A DNA stretch of 64,000 bases from Amylibacter marinus (lineage in GTDB: Bacteria; Pseudomonadota; Alphaproteobacteria; Rhodobacterales; Rhodobacteraceae): assembly GCF_030160015.1 (NCBI RefSeq), contig NZ_BSNN01000001.1, positions 1 through 64,000 on the forward strand. The letters run 5' to 3'. Of this stretch, positions 34,832 to 44,922 are shown piece after piece. The first letter of the stretch is position 1, and each line of letters begins with the position of its first letter. The notes below the pieces were generated by a model that searched no databases, had not been told where the DNA came from, and saw only the letters and a program-made list of their open reading frames with translations. Both the position numbers and the translations under genes were made by a program.

Positions 34832-36511
34832 ATGTGCTCTAAAGCCACTATGGAGGAATTCGAAGCCCTCTTGAACGAAAGCTTCGACATCGACACACCT
34901 GATGAAGGTTCTGTTGTAAAAGGTAAAGTCATCGCAATCGAAGCTGGTCAAGCTATCATCGATGTTGGCTATAAAATGGAAGGTCGTATCGACCTTAAAG
35001 AATTCGCAAACCCAGGCCAAGCTCCTGAAATCGAAGTTGGCGACACTGTCGAGGTATTCCTTGATCGCGTTGAAAACCAACGTGGCGAAGCGGTTATCTC
35101 TCGTGAGAAAGCGCGTCGTGAAGAAGCATGGGATCGTCTGGAAAAAGCATACGAAAAAGAAGAGCGCGTTGAAGGTGCTATCTTTGGTCGTGTTAAAGGC
35201 GGCTTTACTGTTGATTTGGGCGGTGCGGTTGCGTTCTTGCCTGGTTCTCAGGTTGATGTGCGCCCCGTGCGTGATGCTGGCCCATTGATGGGCATGGCTC
35301 AGCCATTCCAAATCTTGAAAATGGACCGTCGTCGCGGAAACATCGTTGTTTCACGTCGTGCAATCCTAGAAGAATCACGTGCTGAACAGCGTGCAGAAAT
35401 TGTCGGCAAATTGTCCGAGGGTGATGCGGTTGACGGTGTGGTTAAAAACATCACAGATTACGGTGCATTCGTTGATCTGGGCGGTGTTGACGGTCTGTTG
35501 CACGTAACAGACATGGCTTGGTCACGTGTGAACCACCCATCAGAAGTTCTGGCAATTGGTGAAACCATCAAGGTTCAGGTCATCAAGATCAACAAAGAGA
35601 CACATCGTATTTCTTTGGGCATGAAACAATTGCAAGACGATCCATGGAATGCTGTTGCAGCGCGTTTCCCATTGGAAACAGTACACACCGGCCGTGTTAC
35701 CAACATCACTGATTACGGCGCATTTGTAGAGCTGGAACCAGGCGTTGAAGGTTTGGTACACGTATCAGAAATGTCTTGGACCAAGAAAAACATCCACCCA
35801 GGCAAAATCGTTTCTACGAGCCAAGAAGTGGAAGTTATGGTTCTGGAAATCGAAATGGACAAACGTCGTGTTTCCCTTGGTCTGAAGCAAACTCAAGGCA
35901 ACCCATGGGAAGGCTTCGCGAAGAACTTCCCTGAGGGTGCAGAAGTTGAAGGTGAAGTTAAGAACATCACTGAATTCGGTCTGTTCATCGGTCTTGAAGG
36001 CGAAATCGACGGCATGGTTCACTTGTCAGATTTGGCATGGGACAAGTCAGGCGAAGAAGCTTTGGGTGAATATGCCAAAGGCGATATCGTTAAGGCTGTC
36101 GTCATCGATGTGGATGCCGAAAAAGAGCGCATTTCACTATCTGTGAAAGCTCTTGAAGGTGACCCATTTGCGGATGCAATCGCTGGCGTGAAACGCGGTG
36201 CGGTTGTGACTGTAGAAGTGACATCCATTGAAGATGGTGGCATCGAAGTAGAGTACGATGGCATGAAAGCCTTCATCCGTCGCTCTGACCTATCTCGTGA
36301 CCGCGCAGAGCAACGCCCAGAGCGTTTCTCAGTTGGTAACAAGATCGATGCGCGTGTAACGTCAATCGATTCGAAAACACGTAAGCTGGGTCTGTCGATC
36401 AAAGCGCGTGAAATCGCAGAAGAAAAAGAAGCTGTGGAACAGTATGGTTCTTCAGATTCTGGTGCATCTTTGGGCGATATCTTGGGCGCGGCGCTGAAAA
36501 GCAACGACTAA
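34832..36511 (+). CDS. rpsA: 30S ribosomal protein S1
   Basis: Largest small-subunit protein; binds mRNA and helps start translation of structured messages. The 559 residues contain six S1 (OB-fold) repeats, for example ITDYGAFVDLGGVDGLLHVTDM near 205 and ITDYGAFVELEPGVEGLVHVSEM near 292, positions given. AAGGA precedes the ATG. Codon use is strongly biased (many GTT, CGT, GAA), fitting very high expression. It is followed by a strong terminator and then ihfB, the usual order. Confidence 0.97.
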   Translation: MCSKATMEEFEALLNESFDIDTPDEGSVVKGKVIAIEAGQAIIDVGYKMEGRIDLKEFANPGQAPEIEVGDTVEVFLDRVENQRGEAVISREKARREEAWDRLEKAYEKEERVEGAIFGRVKGGFTVDLGGAVAFLPGSQVDVRPVRDAGPLMGMAQPFQILKMDRRRGNIVVSRRAILEESRAEQRAEIVGKLSEGDAVDGVVKNITDYGAFVDLGGVDGLLHVTDMAWSRVNHPSEVLAIGETIKVQVIKINKETHRISLGMKQLQDDPWNAVAARFPLETVHTGRVTNITDYGAFVELEPGVEGLVHVSEMSWTKKNIHPGKIVSTSQEVEVMVLEIEMDKRRVSLGLKQTQGNPWEGFAKNFPEGAEVEGEVKNITEFGLFIGLEGEIDGMVHLSDLAWDKSGEEALGEYAKGDIVKAVVIDVDAEKERISLSVKALEGDPFADAIAGVKRGAVVTVEVTSIEDGGIEVEYDGMKAFIRRSDLSRDRAEQRPERFSVGNKIDARVTSIDSKTRKLGLSIKAREIAEEKEAVEQYGSSDSGASLGDILGAALKSND

Positions 36512-36533
36512 GATCTATCCACATTAGAACAGG

Positions 36534-36563
36534 GGGCGTCGCATGTCTTGCGGCGCCCTTTTT
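36534..36563 (+). terminator. Terminator after rpsA
   Basis: GGGCGTCGCA (36534-36543) pairs with TGCGGCGCCC (36549-36558), one G-T pair, followed by five T residues. A good intrinsic terminator for the rpsA message. Confidence 0.9.
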
Positions 36564-36788
36564 GTATTTGGGGCGCGCGCAATGTGATTCGCGGCGGAGC
36601 GCGCCAAATATAGAGGCTGGGGTATGATTTCCGCTACAGTGGAAATTTATCCGCTCAATTGCTATCTTCCATCACTAAACTGCCACAGGCACTTTGTTAA
36701 TTTACGTATTTTAAAAACGATTACTTTGCAGGGGGGCTAAAATCTGCAAATATTGTCCTTGCAATTGTACCTCTGGGGAGAGCTTTGA

Positions 36789-37070
36789 ATGATACGGTCT
36801 GAACTAGTTGATAAAATCGCGGCAGAAAATCCGCATTTGTATCAGAGAGATGTAGAACGGATCATCGAAACTATTTTCGAAGAAATCATCGAGGCTATGG
36901 CCGATGGCGATCGCGTCGAGTTACGCGGTTTCGGGTCTTTCTCTGTAAAACAACGTGATGCCCGCAAGGGCCGCAATCCGCGCACCGGCGAAGCCGTAGA
37001 TGTAGAAGAGAAGTCGGTTCCATTTTATAAGACAGGAAAACTTCTGCGCGAGCGCTTGAACGGGCGCTGA
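36789..37070 (+). CDS. ihfB: Integration host factor, beta subunit
   Basis: DNA-bending nucleoid protein, partner of IhfA; 93 residues. Start [11 protein letters not shown] and the DNA-contacting arm [10 protein letters not shown] (about 66-75) identify the IHF-beta branch of the HU family. Proline in the arm tip intercalates DNA in relatives. GGAGAG precedes the ATG. Position after rpsA is conserved widely. IHF would also assist sigma-54 promoters and recombination. Confidence 0.95.
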   Translation: MIRSELVDKIAAENPHLYQRDVERIIETIFEEIIEAMADGDRVELRGFGSFSVKQRDARKGRNPRTGEAVDVEEKSVPFYKTGKLLRERLNGR

Positions 37071-37118
37071 TTACCTCTTAGATATCAGATACCTGAAATC
37101 TTTGTTGGGGGCCGCTAA

Positions 37119-37466
37119 ATGCGCTTCATTCGTCTGTGCTTTCTGTTGATTATATCCATTGCATTGATTGTTTTGGCTTTGGCCAATCGCGCCTTTGTCG
37201 AGCTGAACCTTTTGCCGCGCGGATTGGCCGATGCATTGGGTCTATCACAATCCATCAGCTTGCCGCTCTTTTTGGTTATCTTGATCGGGGTGTTCATCGG
37301 TCTTTTGGTGGGCTTCTTCTGGGAATATCTGCGCGAGTATAAGCACCGCAAAGAACTGGGGCGATCCAAGAAAGATCTGCGCCAACTGGAAAAAGAGGTA
37401 AAGGCGTTAAAGTCTACGAAAGATGCACCACAGGATGAAATCATCGCGCTCTTAGACAAGCATTAG
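37119..37466 (+). CDS. LapA-family membrane protein (DUF1049)
   Basis: A 115-residue inner-membrane protein with two membrane segments (about 6-24 and 45-68) and a charged cytoplasmic tail with coiled-coil character (about 75-110, KHRKELGRSKKDLRQLEKEV). This is the lipopolysaccharide assembly protein A domain family; in Escherichia coli LapA works with LapB and FtsH in controlling LpxC. It follows ihfB by 48 bases, a conserved neighbour in alphaproteobacteria. Function here is inferred from family. Confidence 0.82.
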   Translation: MRFIRLCFLLIISIALIVLALANRAFVELNLLPRGLADALGLSQSISLPLFLVILIGVFIGLLVGFFWEYLREYKHRKELGRSKKDLRQLEKEVKALKSTKDAPQDEIIALLDKH

Positions 37467-37551
37467 GCCCAGTTTCATAAGATTTTATTTCGAATTTGAA
37501 AACCAACCCCAAAATGGGCTAAACACAGAGTCTGTCTAATTTGGGTGAATT

Positions 37552-38202
37552 ATGCGTGTAAAAATCTGTGGATTGTCAGAACCGGCAACACTAAATGTGG
37601 CCTTGGCATCGGGTGTCTCCTATGTGGGCTTTGTGTTTTTTCCAAAATCGCCGCGCAATGTTTCGCTGGCCCAAGGGGCGGCATTGGCACAATTAGTGCC
37701 TGCGGGGCGGTGCAAGGTGGGATTGGTGGTTAACCCGTCTGATGTAGAGCTAGAGCAAATCCTAGACGCCGTTCCCTTAGATATGATTCAACTACACGGC
37801 AGCGAAACCCCCGAACGCGTCAGCGAAATCAAGGACCGATTCTCACTACCAGTTATGAAGGCCGTTGGCCTTGCTGACGAAGGCGACTTGCCTGCCTTGC
37901 AGGAATACGGCCGCGTGTGCGATCAGCTGTTGGTGGATGCGAAACCGCCGAAAAATGCCGACCTGCCGGGGGGGAATGGTTTGGCCTTTGATTGGCGCTT
38001 GATCGCGGGGCGGCGCTGGGCGGTGCCGTGGATGTTGGCCGGTGGGCTGACACCCGAGAACGTGGCGGATGCCATTCGCCTTACTGGCGCCACGCAGGTG
38101 GATGTTTCCTCTGGCGTTGAGGCTGCGGTTGGGGTTAAAGATGCAGAGTTAATATCCGATTTCATCGACGCCGCCCAAGGAGAGCCTCTAAATGGCAAAT
38201 GA
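37552..38202 (+). CDS. trpF: Phosphoribosylanthranilate isomerase
   Basis: Third step of tryptophan synthesis: isomerises phosphoribosylanthranilate. The 216-residue TIM barrel opens with [16 protein letters not shown], catalytic Cys near residue 5, and has [11 protein letters not shown] near residue 80 and [16 protein letters not shown] near residue 162 with the phosphate-binding strand [12 protein letters not shown] near 184. It overlaps trpB by 11 bases; trpA is not in the window after trpB, and the strand reverses. Confidence 0.95.
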   Translation: MRVKICGLSEPATLNVALASGVSYVGFVFFPKSPRNVSLAQGAALAQLVPAGRCKVGLVVNPSDVELEQILDAVPLDMIQLHGSETPERVSEIKDRFSLPVMKAVGLADEGDLPALQEYGRVCDQLLVDAKPPKNADLPGGNGLAFDWRLIAGRRWAVPWMLAGGLTPENVADAIRLTGATQVDVSSGVEAAVGVKDAELISDFIDAAQGEPLNGK

Positions 38203-39421
38203 CATGTTTAATTCCTTCATGAATGCCCCCGATGAAAAGGGTCGCTTTGGCGATTTTGGTGGGCGATTTGTTTCTGAAACGCTGATGCCGCTGATCCTTG
38301 ATCTACAGGCACAGTATGAACATGCCAAAACAGATCAATCCTTTTGGGATGAGATGGATCATTTGTGGAAATATTATGTGGGCCGGCCGAGCCCACTGTA
38401 TTTTGCAGATCGCATTACCGAAGAATTGGGCGGAGCGAAGGTCTACTTCAAACGCGACGAGCTGAACCACACTGGCGCGCATAAGATCAACAACGTGTTG
38501 GGCCAAATTCTATTGGCACGGCGCATGGGCAAAACGCGTATCATCGCAGAAACTGGTGCCGGACAGCACGGCGTGGCCACGGCCACAGTCTGCGCCAAAT
38601 TCGGGCTGAAATGTGTGGTCTATATGGGCGCGCATGATGTCGAGCGTCAGGCGCCAAATGTGTTCCGTATGAAATTGCTAGGGGCCGAGGTCGTTCCGGT
38701 AACCTCTGGGCGCGGAACGTTGAAAGATGCGATGAATGATGCGCTGCGCGACTGGGTTACCTATGTTGACGAAACATTTTATTGCATCGGTACCGCCGCA
38801 GGCCCGCACCCATATCCCGCAATGGTGCGCGACTTCCAAAGCATCATCGGCAAAGAAACCAAACAGCAAATATTAGAGGCAGAAGGTCGCCTACCGGACA
38901 GTCTGATCGCCTGTATTGGTGGTGGCTCTAACGCCATTGGATTGTTCCATCCGTTTTTGGATGATAAAGATGTGCGCATCATTGGTGTCGAGGCTGGTGG
39001 CAAGGGTGTGAACGAGAAGATGGAGCACTGTGCCTCGCTTACGGGCGGGCGCCCTGGCGTTTTGCATGGCAACCGCACATACCTGTTACAGGATGACGAT
39101 GGCCAAATCCTGGAGGGTCACTCGATTTCTGCGGGTCTTGATTATCCGGGGATTGGGCCAGAGCATTCATGGCTTCATGATATAGGTCGTGCGGAATATG
39201 TATCGGTGACAGATACCGAGGCATTGGATGCCTTTCAATTTTCATGCCGCACCGAGGGTATTATCCCGGCTCTAGAGCCCAGCCATGCCTTGGCGCATGT
39301 GCGCAAAATCGCGGGTGAATTGCCAAAGGATCATATCATGGTGATGAATATGTGCGGGCGTGGGGACAAAGACATCTTTACCGTGGCGCGTGCTCTCGGC
39401 TGGGATATGCACGAGGAATGA
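38192..39421 (+). CDS. trpB: Tryptophan synthase beta subunit
   Basis: Joins indole and serine to make tryptophan; PLP enzyme of 409 residues. The PLP lysine is K98 in HTGAHKINN; the substrate loop [11 protein letters not shown] lies near 120 and the glycine-rich phosphate site [12 protein letters not shown] near 242. The start ATG at 38192 overlaps trpF; a second ATG at 38204 (MFNSFM) is an alternative. The partner trpA is absent from this window, so the pathway genes are split. Confidence 0.97.
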   Translation: MANDMFNSFMNAPDEKGRFGDFGGRFVSETLMPLILDLQAQYEHAKTDQSFWDEMDHLWKYYVGRPSPLYFADRITEELGGAKVYFKRDELNHTGAHKINNVLGQILLARRMGKTRIIAETGAGQHGVATATVCAKFGLKCVVYMGAHDVERQAPNVFRMKLLGAEVVPVTSGRGTLKDAMNDALRDWVTYVDETFYCIGTAAGPHPYPAMVRDFQSIIGKETKQQILEAEGRLPDSLIACIGGGSNAIGLFHPFLDDKDVRIIGVEAGGKGVNEKMEHCASLTGGRPGVLHGNRTYLLQDDDGQILEGHSISAGLDYPGIGPEHSWLHDIGRAEYVSVTDTEALDAFQFSCRTEGIIPALEPSHALAHVRKIAGELPKDHIMVMNMCGRGDKDIFTVARALGWDMHEE

Positions 39422-39964
39422 TCACAGCTGATCTAGGATGCGATCATCATATCGGCGCTGTTCAATATACAGCATCCTTATCCGAAATTCCAAATGGTGG
39501 ATCTCTGTCCTGCTAAAGCGGCGTATAGAATCCCCCTCGGGCCCATCAGCGGCATTGTTATAGTCACGCAACAGCGCATTACGTTCTCGTTCTAGATCGT
39601 CAATTTCGCGACCGATGGTATAGTATTTATACCCCAACGCATGCGAGGCGCGCAGGCTATCTAGGTCCTTGGTTGGGCACACCGGTTTCAGGCTGCGGCC
39701 CTTGGTGCCTTGGTCATAGATGTTCTCGATGGTGCAATAGGATTTTAGGCCTGTGATGCGGCCCTGCGCCCATGCGGATTGATCAACGACTATGCCGTGT
39801 TTCGAGCATATTTTTTGATAGTCATGAACATAGGATTCCGCACGCCCTTGGGCCCCATCCTGTTGCCCTCGCTCGTACCAATTGCCCTGCTCGCACCCGC
39901 GTTGGGTTATGGTGCAGCTGGTAAGGAAGCATAGGGCTGATAGGCAAGGGATGATTTTTAGCAT
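39422..39964 (-). CDS. DUF2799-like lipoprotein
   Basis: A 180-residue predicted lipoprotein; lipobox FLTSC (Cys about residue 17). The mature part has repeated W/G patterns (NWYERGQQDGAQGR, then SAWAQGRITGLKSYC) typical of DUF2799 proteins and a C-terminal helical part rich in E and R (about 120-178). Its stop codon directly abuts the trpB stop on the opposite strand. No known function. A role at the outer membrane is inferred from the lipobox only. Confidence 0.75.
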   Translation of the reverse strand: MLKIIPCLSALCFLTSCTITQRGCEQGNWYERGQQDGAQGRAESYVHDYQKICSKHGIVVDQSAWAQGRITGLKSYCTIENIYDQGTKGRSLKPVCPTKDLDSLRASHALGYKYYTIGREIDDLERERNALLRDYNNAADGPEGDSIRRFSRTEIHHLEFRIRMLYIEQRRYDDRILDQL

Positions 39965-39991
39965 GACAAAAGGCTAGCAAATATTGGATTG

Positions 39992-40438
39992 TTATCCAAT
40001 ATCACTGTCGATCCAGATGGTAACAGGGCCATCGTTGACCAGAGATACCGCCATATCCGCCCCAAATTCACCCGTTTGCACCGGAAGGCCCAGACCGCGC
40101 AGGTCGTCGCAAAATGTATCGTACTGCGCGCGGGCAATATCTGGCGCTGCAGCCGCGGAAAATCCTGGGCGATTGCCGCTTTTGGTATTGGCGGCCAGCG
40201 TAAATTGGCTAACCACCAGACAGCCACCGCCAATATCTGTTACGGACTTGTTCATGCGGCCCTCTGCATCTTTGAAGATGCGCAGTTTAGAGATCTTGCG
40301 GGCCAGTTTTTCGCCCTCGGCGCCTGAATCGCTGCCCATGGCGCAGACCAAGATCAGCAGACCTTGGTCAATTTCGCCAATCGTTGCGCCGTCTACCACG
40401 ACACTTGCGGATTTAACCCGTTGGATTAGACAGCGCAT
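39992..40438 (-). CDS. dtd: D-aminoacyl-tRNA deacylase
   Basis: Proofreading enzyme that removes D-amino acids (and glycine from tRNA-Ala) from tRNA. The 148-residue protein starts [17 protein letters not shown] and has the active-site motifs [12 protein letters not shown] (SQFTL) near residue 76 and the C-terminal cross-subunit loop [12 protein letters not shown] (a variant of NxGPVT) near 137. The start at 40438 is ten bases after the glutamate dehydrogenase stop, so these two form an operon. Confidence 0.95.
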   Translation of the reverse strand: MRCLIQRVKSASVVVDGATIGEIDQGLLILVCAMGSDSGAEGEKLARKISKLRIFKDAEGRMNKSVTDIGGGCLVVSQFTLAANTKSGNRPGFSAAAAPDIARAQYDTFCDDLRGLGLPVQTGEFGADMAVSLVNDGPVTIWIDSDIG

Positions 40439-40448
40439 ATTTCGCCCC

Positions 40449-41864
40449 CTACAGTTGTTTTGCCTCATAGCTGGCGGCAATGCGTTGGATCGAGACCAAA
40501 AAGGCCGCCATACGCAGGCTGTGCACATCATCGCGTGCATGCCATACGTTGCGCATTGATTGATAGGCTGTGCGCATGGTGTCGTCCAGTCCAGAACGCA
40601 CCAATTCCAGCTCGCCCGCGCCCTGAACAAACTTGTTCCTAAATTCCTCGGATACAGGCTTGCCCACCAGTCGTTCCAGCTCTTCTATAAGCAGGGCGTG
40701 ACTGGCCTCTTCTTGGCGGCGTTGCATACGGCCAAAACGGATATGGCTAAGATTTTTGACCCATTCGAAATAAGAAACCGTTACACCGCCTGCATTGGCA
40801 TACATGTCTGGGATAATGACAACGCCTCGTTTCTCTAGCAACTCATCCGCGCCCGCCGTTATTGGCCCGTTGGCGGCCTCGATGATCAGGTTTGCCTTGA
40901 CGCGATCCGCATTGGCAACGGAAATAACGCCCTCCATTGCTGCAGGGATCAGGATATCACAGTCTTTTTCGAGCAATGCGGCCCCATCTTCTACGAATGT
41001 GCCACCGGCAAACCCCTTAACGCCACCGGTTTGCAATATGTGTTGCTTGAGCGCCTCGATATCCAGCCCATCATCGTTTTCGATCGAGCCGTTATACTCG
41101 ATCACTGCGGTGATTTTTGCGTTGTCCTCTTCTTGTAGGAATTTTGCAGCGTGATATCCCACATTGCCCAGCCCTTGTACGATGATACGTTTTCCCTTCA
41201 GGGTGCCATCCAAACTGGCGGCGGCAATATCCTCTGGGTGGCGGAAGAACTCGCGTAGCGCATATTGTACGCCGCGACCGGTAGCCTCGACGCGCCCTGC
41301 AATACCACCAGCGTTCAAGGGTTTGCCGGTTACACATGCATCTGCGTTGATGTCCGTGGTGTTCATGCGGCGGTATTGGTCTGCAATCCACGCCATTTCG
41401 CGCTCGCCAGAGCCCATATCGGGGGCGGGCACGTTTTGTGAGGGGTGGATCAGATCGCGCTTTATCAGCTCGTATGCGAACCTGCGGGTGATGCGCTCCA
41501 TCTCTTCGGGTTCCCAGTCGCGCGGATTAATATGCAGCCCCCCCTTTGAGCCGCCAAATGGCGCTTCGACCAATGCGCATTTATAGGACATGAGTGCTGC
41601 CAGCGCCTCGACCTCATCTTGATTAACAGATGTGGCGAAACGAATGCCGCCCTTTACCGGCTCTTTGTGCTCGGAATGTACAGATCGGTACCCAGTGAAG
41701 GTATGGATGTCGCCGCGCAGGCGCACCCCAAAACGCACCTTATAGGTCGAATTGCACACCCTGATCTTTTCCTCGAGGCCTGGAGATAGATCCAGCAAGG
41801 CAACAGCTTTGCCAAACATAATGTCAACGGAATCGCGAAAGCTGGGTTCTGGGGCTGCGGTCAT
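40449..41864 (-). CDS. Glutamate dehydrogenase (Glu/Leu/Phe/Val family)
   Basis: Oxidative deamination of glutamate to 2-oxoglutarate and ammonia, or the reverse; 471 residues. Substrate site [14 protein letters not shown] near residue 75, catalytic lysine region [12 protein letters not shown] near 104, and Rossmann motif [12 protein letters not shown] near 233. Cofactor (NAD or NADP) cannot be settled. First gene of a two-gene unit with dtd. AT-rich upstream region of 255 bases precedes tRNA-Met on the opposite strand. Confidence 0.9.
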   Translation of the reverse strand: MTAAPEPSFRDSVDIMFGKAVALLDLSPGLEEKIRVCNSTYKVRFGVRLRGDIHTFTGYRSVHSEHKEPVKGGIRFATSVNQDEVEALAALMSYKCALVEAPFGGSKGGLHINPRDWEPEEMERITRRFAYELIKRDLIHPSQNVPAPDMGSGEREMAWIADQYRRMNTTDINADACVTGKPLNAGGIAGRVEATGRGVQYALREFFRHPEDIAAASLDGTLKGKRIIVQGLGNVGYHAAKFLQEEDNAKITAVIEYNGSIENDDGLDIEALKQHILQTGGVKGFAGGTFVEDGAALLEKDCDILIPAAMEGVISVANADRVKANLIIEAANGPITAGADELLEKRGVVIIPDMYANAGGVTVSYFEWVKNLSHIRFGRMQRRQEEASHALLIEELERLVGKPVSEEFRNKFVQGAGELELVRSGLDDTMRTAYQSMRNVWHARDDVHSLRMAAFLVSIQRIAASYEAKQL

Positions 41865-42077
41865 AGGGGCTCCTGTGTATGATTTTCTTAGGCATTGATT
41901 AATTATTGATCAGATTGCCTGTTTTTTAATCTGTTTGTGTATAAATACCAAAACACAAAACCAATTCTAACAAAAGCGGTTTCCTTGAAAATATGGTTAA
42001 TAATTCAAAGTGATTGATCAAATAGATAGCGGCCCAGATATCTGAGAAAAACTTGCTTGGCAAAGCTTGTTTCTCCC

Positions 42078-42106
42078 TTGACGCACCTACGTAATTCCCA
42101 TATTCA
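42078..42106 (+). promoter_or_regulatory. Sigma-70 promoter of tRNA-Met
   Basis: TTGACG (42078-42083) and TATTCA (42101-42106) are separated by 17 bases; transcription would start about 42113, seven bases before the tRNA. A good consensus promoter. Confidence 0.7.
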
Positions 42107-42119
42107 GCCCACACTCTGT

Positions 42120-42196
42120 GGCGGGGTAGCTCAGGTGGTTAGAGCAGCGGAATCATAATCCGCGTGTCGGGGGTTCAAGTCCCTCTCCCGCTACCA
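42120..42196 (+). tRNA. tRNA-Met (anticodon CAT), elongator type
   Basis: A 77-base tRNA. Acceptor GGCGGGG (42120-42126) pairs with TCCCGCT (42186-42192) with G-T pairs at both ends, then ACCA. Anticodon loop in CGGAATCATAATCCG gives CAT. A G at position 1 and the anticodon stem lacking three consecutive G-C pairs mark the elongator rather than the initiator. An Ile-lysidine tRNA is a less likely reading. It stands just before the RTX cassette. Confidence 0.95.
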
Positions 42197-42435
42197 AAAT
42201 TTCCTTTATTTTGGGTTCTTTTGCATTGCATGGCTGGGTGTGCAGGTATCATGATAGACTACAAATATTCGCGTTCCTAAAAGGGTCGTGATGGTCGTGT
42301 GATTTAGATTTATAGCCGCCAAATAGAGAAAGTTTTATACACTAACTCAGTTGGAAAGCCGCTATTCAACGCCGATTTTAAGGTAACGTTATGTAATCCA
42401 GTCTAGCTCCTTTATTAAATTATGGAGATGGGAAT

Positions 42436-44880
42436 ATGGCGAAACTAGCTGGTACAAACAACAAAGATTCACTAACGGGCACATCAGATAACGATGAGAT
42501 TCTGTCTGGTGCAGGGGATGATACCGCCATTGGTGGGGCAGGGCTTGATCGTGTAGAGGGCGAGCTGGACAGCGATGTGATCTTTGGCGGCGATGACAGC
42601 GATCTTGCAGTGGGTGATAAGGTTGGCAGCGAATGGGCGCTGGTCGATGGGGTTTGGGTCTATGACCCAACCAAGCTGTCAGCAAATGCAAAATTCGCAA
42701 CCGATAGTTTTGATGATACCATCTATGGCGGTGCTGGTGACGATGTGGTTATCGGCAACGGCGGAAATGATGCGCTATACGGTGGCGAGGGCGAAGACCT
42801 TTTGAATGCTGGGCGTGGTGATGACGCGGCCTACGGTGGTGAAGGGGCCGATATCATTAATCTAGATGGCGGCGATGATTTGGCCTACGGCGGTGCGGGG
42901 GCTGATATTATTAACGGCGGCGACGGAAATGATGTGATGTACGGGGACCTTGGTGGTGCCAGTATTGCCACGGGCGGTGCGGCCTGCGCATCTAGCTTTG
43001 CGCAACATGCGGCCGCTGGTGGGTGGTCTTCGGAAACAGCGCCAGATGGTTCTGCTAGTATGACACAGATGGTAAAAACCGTTGCCGGCACTTCCTACGA
43101 GATGAGCTTTGATCTGGCGGCGAACACCGGCGGGGGCAGCTTGTCTGGCCAGATAGAGGTGGTTTGGAACGGCGAGGTGATTGCAAAAATTGATGCCTCT
43201 GCGGGTCTGGAAACCCATAACTTCACTCTAGAGGGTGTAGAAGGTGGCGCAGAGCTGACGTTTCGCTCGGTACCAGATGGAAATGCCTATACCGGCCCCG
43301 AGATCATTACCGATGGCGTGATCGATTATTATGAGAAAGAAGTCACCATCGGCGGGGAAACTGTTGATGTTGCTGCATTTGCTCCTGGGCAGGCCAGCCT
43401 GTATCAGGTGATAGATGGGCAGCTAAAGGTTTTTGATACAGCTACCAATACCTATGAGGATGCCGGAGATTCTACCGGACTAAAATTGAATGCCATTGGA
43501 TTTAATGCCGAGGATGATTTGATTTATGGTATCGCCAAAAAGGCGGGTGTAGATTCACTGGGTAATCCCGTTGCAACCAAAGACATTGTCATGATGGATG
43601 CAGAAGGTAATGCCTATAGAATCGGGGATGGTCCGACGGGTGATTATGTCGGGGATTTCGACGATTCCGGTAATCTATGGACATTTAACTCTTCGATGGA
43701 CCGTATTACTAAGGTCGATGTGGACAATCTTGATGCGAACGGTGACCCCATTGCCGTGAACTACGATATCGACAACAGTTTGTTCACTGGGCGCATGTAC
43801 GATATAGCCTATAGTGCCAAGGAAAATTCCTTTTATGCGGTAGAAGCGCCGGCCGTAAATGGCGGAGAAGGCAAGGTTCATAAAATTGATCTATCATCCT
43901 TGGATGTTAACGGATCCCCAATGATCACCAGTATCCCAATTAGCGGCACCTTGTTCGAGGGCGCCATGGTCGATGGTATGGTTAAAGGGGCCTATGGCGC
44001 TGTGTTCCTAGATGGCGAGGGAAATTTATATGCGGGGTTGAACAAAGGTGATCATGATTTGGACGGGTCAACGGATATCAAAGGAAGCATCTACAAAATA
44101 AATGCCGATTTCGATACGGGCACTGCCTATGCCGAACATATGGCTGAAAGTCAGCTCACCGGTTCCAATGATGGTGCGGCCGACCCCAGATCTATTGATC
44201 CTTTTGCCGAGGTTGATACTGGCTCGGATATTGTGATGACCATGCCAACGATTACCCTGATGACGGGTGGCGACGATGATCTGCGCGGTGGTGCCGGTGA
44301 TGACACCGCTTTTGGGGGATATGGTGATGACGTTATTCACGGGGGCGACGGCAATGATGTGGCCGAGGGTGGTGCCGGTGCGGATCGACTTTATGGTGGT
44401 GACGGCGAAGATCGTTTGGCCGGTGGTGCTGGTGATGACAAGGTTTTGGGCGGTGCCGGCAATGATATTGTCGCCGGTGGCGATGGAAAAGACTTTGTAA
44501 CTGGTGGCGCGGGTGATGATTATCTATCTGGCGGGGCTGGCAATGATAAATTGGTTGGCGGTTCGGGCGAAGATATCATCGATGCAGGGGCTGGGGATGA
44601 TCATATGTGGGGTGGCAATTGGTGGAAGGATGGATCATCCGACACCTTTGTCATCGCCGGTGGTGGCAAAGATATGATCCATGACTTTGAAGCGGATGCT
44701 GATCAAATTGATCTATCGGCCTATGGTTTGGAATTCAATGATCTGCAGGGACTGATGACAAACAAAGGCTGGGCCACCGAGATTGATCTAAGTGGTCTAG
44801 ACGGCGGGAATCCAGGGGACAAGTTGATCATCAAATCAGTCGATCCTGATGATTTGGATGAGAGCAACTTTATCCTTTAA
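42436..44880 (+). CDS. Large RTX (calcium-binding repeat) secreted protein
   Basis: An 814-residue protein predicted to be exported by type I secretion. Layout: N-terminal RTX nonapeptide block (about 15-175), a beta-sandwich-like segment (about 180-300; possible ligand or sugar binding), a region with repeated LYxVI, LWTFNSSMDRI and IAYSAKENSFYAVE-type blades (about 310-600) resembling a DUF6923/beta-propeller-like domain, a second RTX block (about 611-725), and an export-signal-like C-terminus (TFVIAGGGKDMIHDFEADAD onward). No N-terminal signal peptide, as expected. The next two genes are its likely exporter. No protease or lipase motif was seen, so adhesion or surface binding is more likely than enzymatic activity; inference. 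Confidence 0.9.
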   Translation: MAKLAGTNNKDSLTGTSDNDEILSGAGDDTAIGGAGLDRVEGELDSDVIFGGDDSDLAVGDKVGSEWALVDGVWVYDPTKLSANAKFATDSFDDTIYGGAGDDVVIGNGGNDALYGGEGEDLLNAGRGDDAAYGGEGADIINLDGGDDLAYGGAGADIINGGDGNDVMYGDLGGASIATGGAACASSFAQHAAAGGWSSETAPDGSASMTQMVKTVAGTSYEMSFDLAANTGGGSLSGQIEVVWNGEVIAKIDASAGLETHNFTLEGVEGGAELTFRSVPDGNAYTGPEIITDGVIDYYEKEVTIGGETVDVAAFAPGQASLYQVIDGQLKVFDTATNTYEDAGDSTGLKLNAIGFNAEDDLIYGIAKKAGVDSLGNPVATKDIVMMDAEGNAYRIGDGPTGDYVGDFDDSGNLWTFNSSMDRITKVDVDNLDANGDPIAVNYDIDNSLFTGRMYDIAYSAKENSFYAVEAPAVNGGEGKVHKIDLSSLDVNGSPMITSIPISGTLFEGAMVDGMVKGAYGAVFLDGEGNLYAGLNKGDHDLDGSTDIKGSIYKINADFDTGTAYAEHMAESQLTGSNDGAADPRSIDPFAEVDTGSDIVMTMPTITLMTGGDDDLRGGAGDDTAFGGYGDDVIHGGDGNDVAEGGAGADRLYGGDGEDRLAGGAGDDKVLGGAGNDIVAGGDGKDFVTGGAGDDYLSGGAGNDKLVGGSGEDIIDAGAGDDHMWGGNWWKDGSSDTFVIAGGGKDMIHDFEADADQIDLSAYGLEFNDLQGLMTNKGWATEIDLSGLDGGNPGDKLIIKSVDPDDLDESNFIL
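42466..42957 (+). repeat. RTX repeat block, N-terminal
   Basis: Protein-level nonapeptides of the form GGxGxDxxx (for example GGAGDDVVIGNGGNDALYGG). They form calcium-binding parallel beta-rolls. The DNA repeats are imperfect, not a CRISPR array. Confidence 0.9.
44262..44625 (+). repeat. RTX repeat block, C-terminal
   Basis: About a dozen GGxGxDxxx repeats ahead of the C-terminal secretion signal, the usual place for the RTX roll in type I substrates. Calcium outside the cell would drive folding after export. Confidence 0.92.
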
Positions 44881-44922
44881 TCGGCTTTTCCTTAGATACC
44901 ATCCCGAAAGGATTCTGCAAAC

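Noticed and set aside
42221-42252. Possible promoter for the RTX gene (TTGCAT ... TATCAT)
   Set aside because: The spacer is about 20 bases, too long for a convincing sigma-70 promoter.
42466-44625. Repeat-rich DNA resembling a tandem array or CRISPR
   Set aside because: The repeats are imperfect and keep the reading frame of the RTX protein; they encode calcium-binding nonapeptides and lack spacers.
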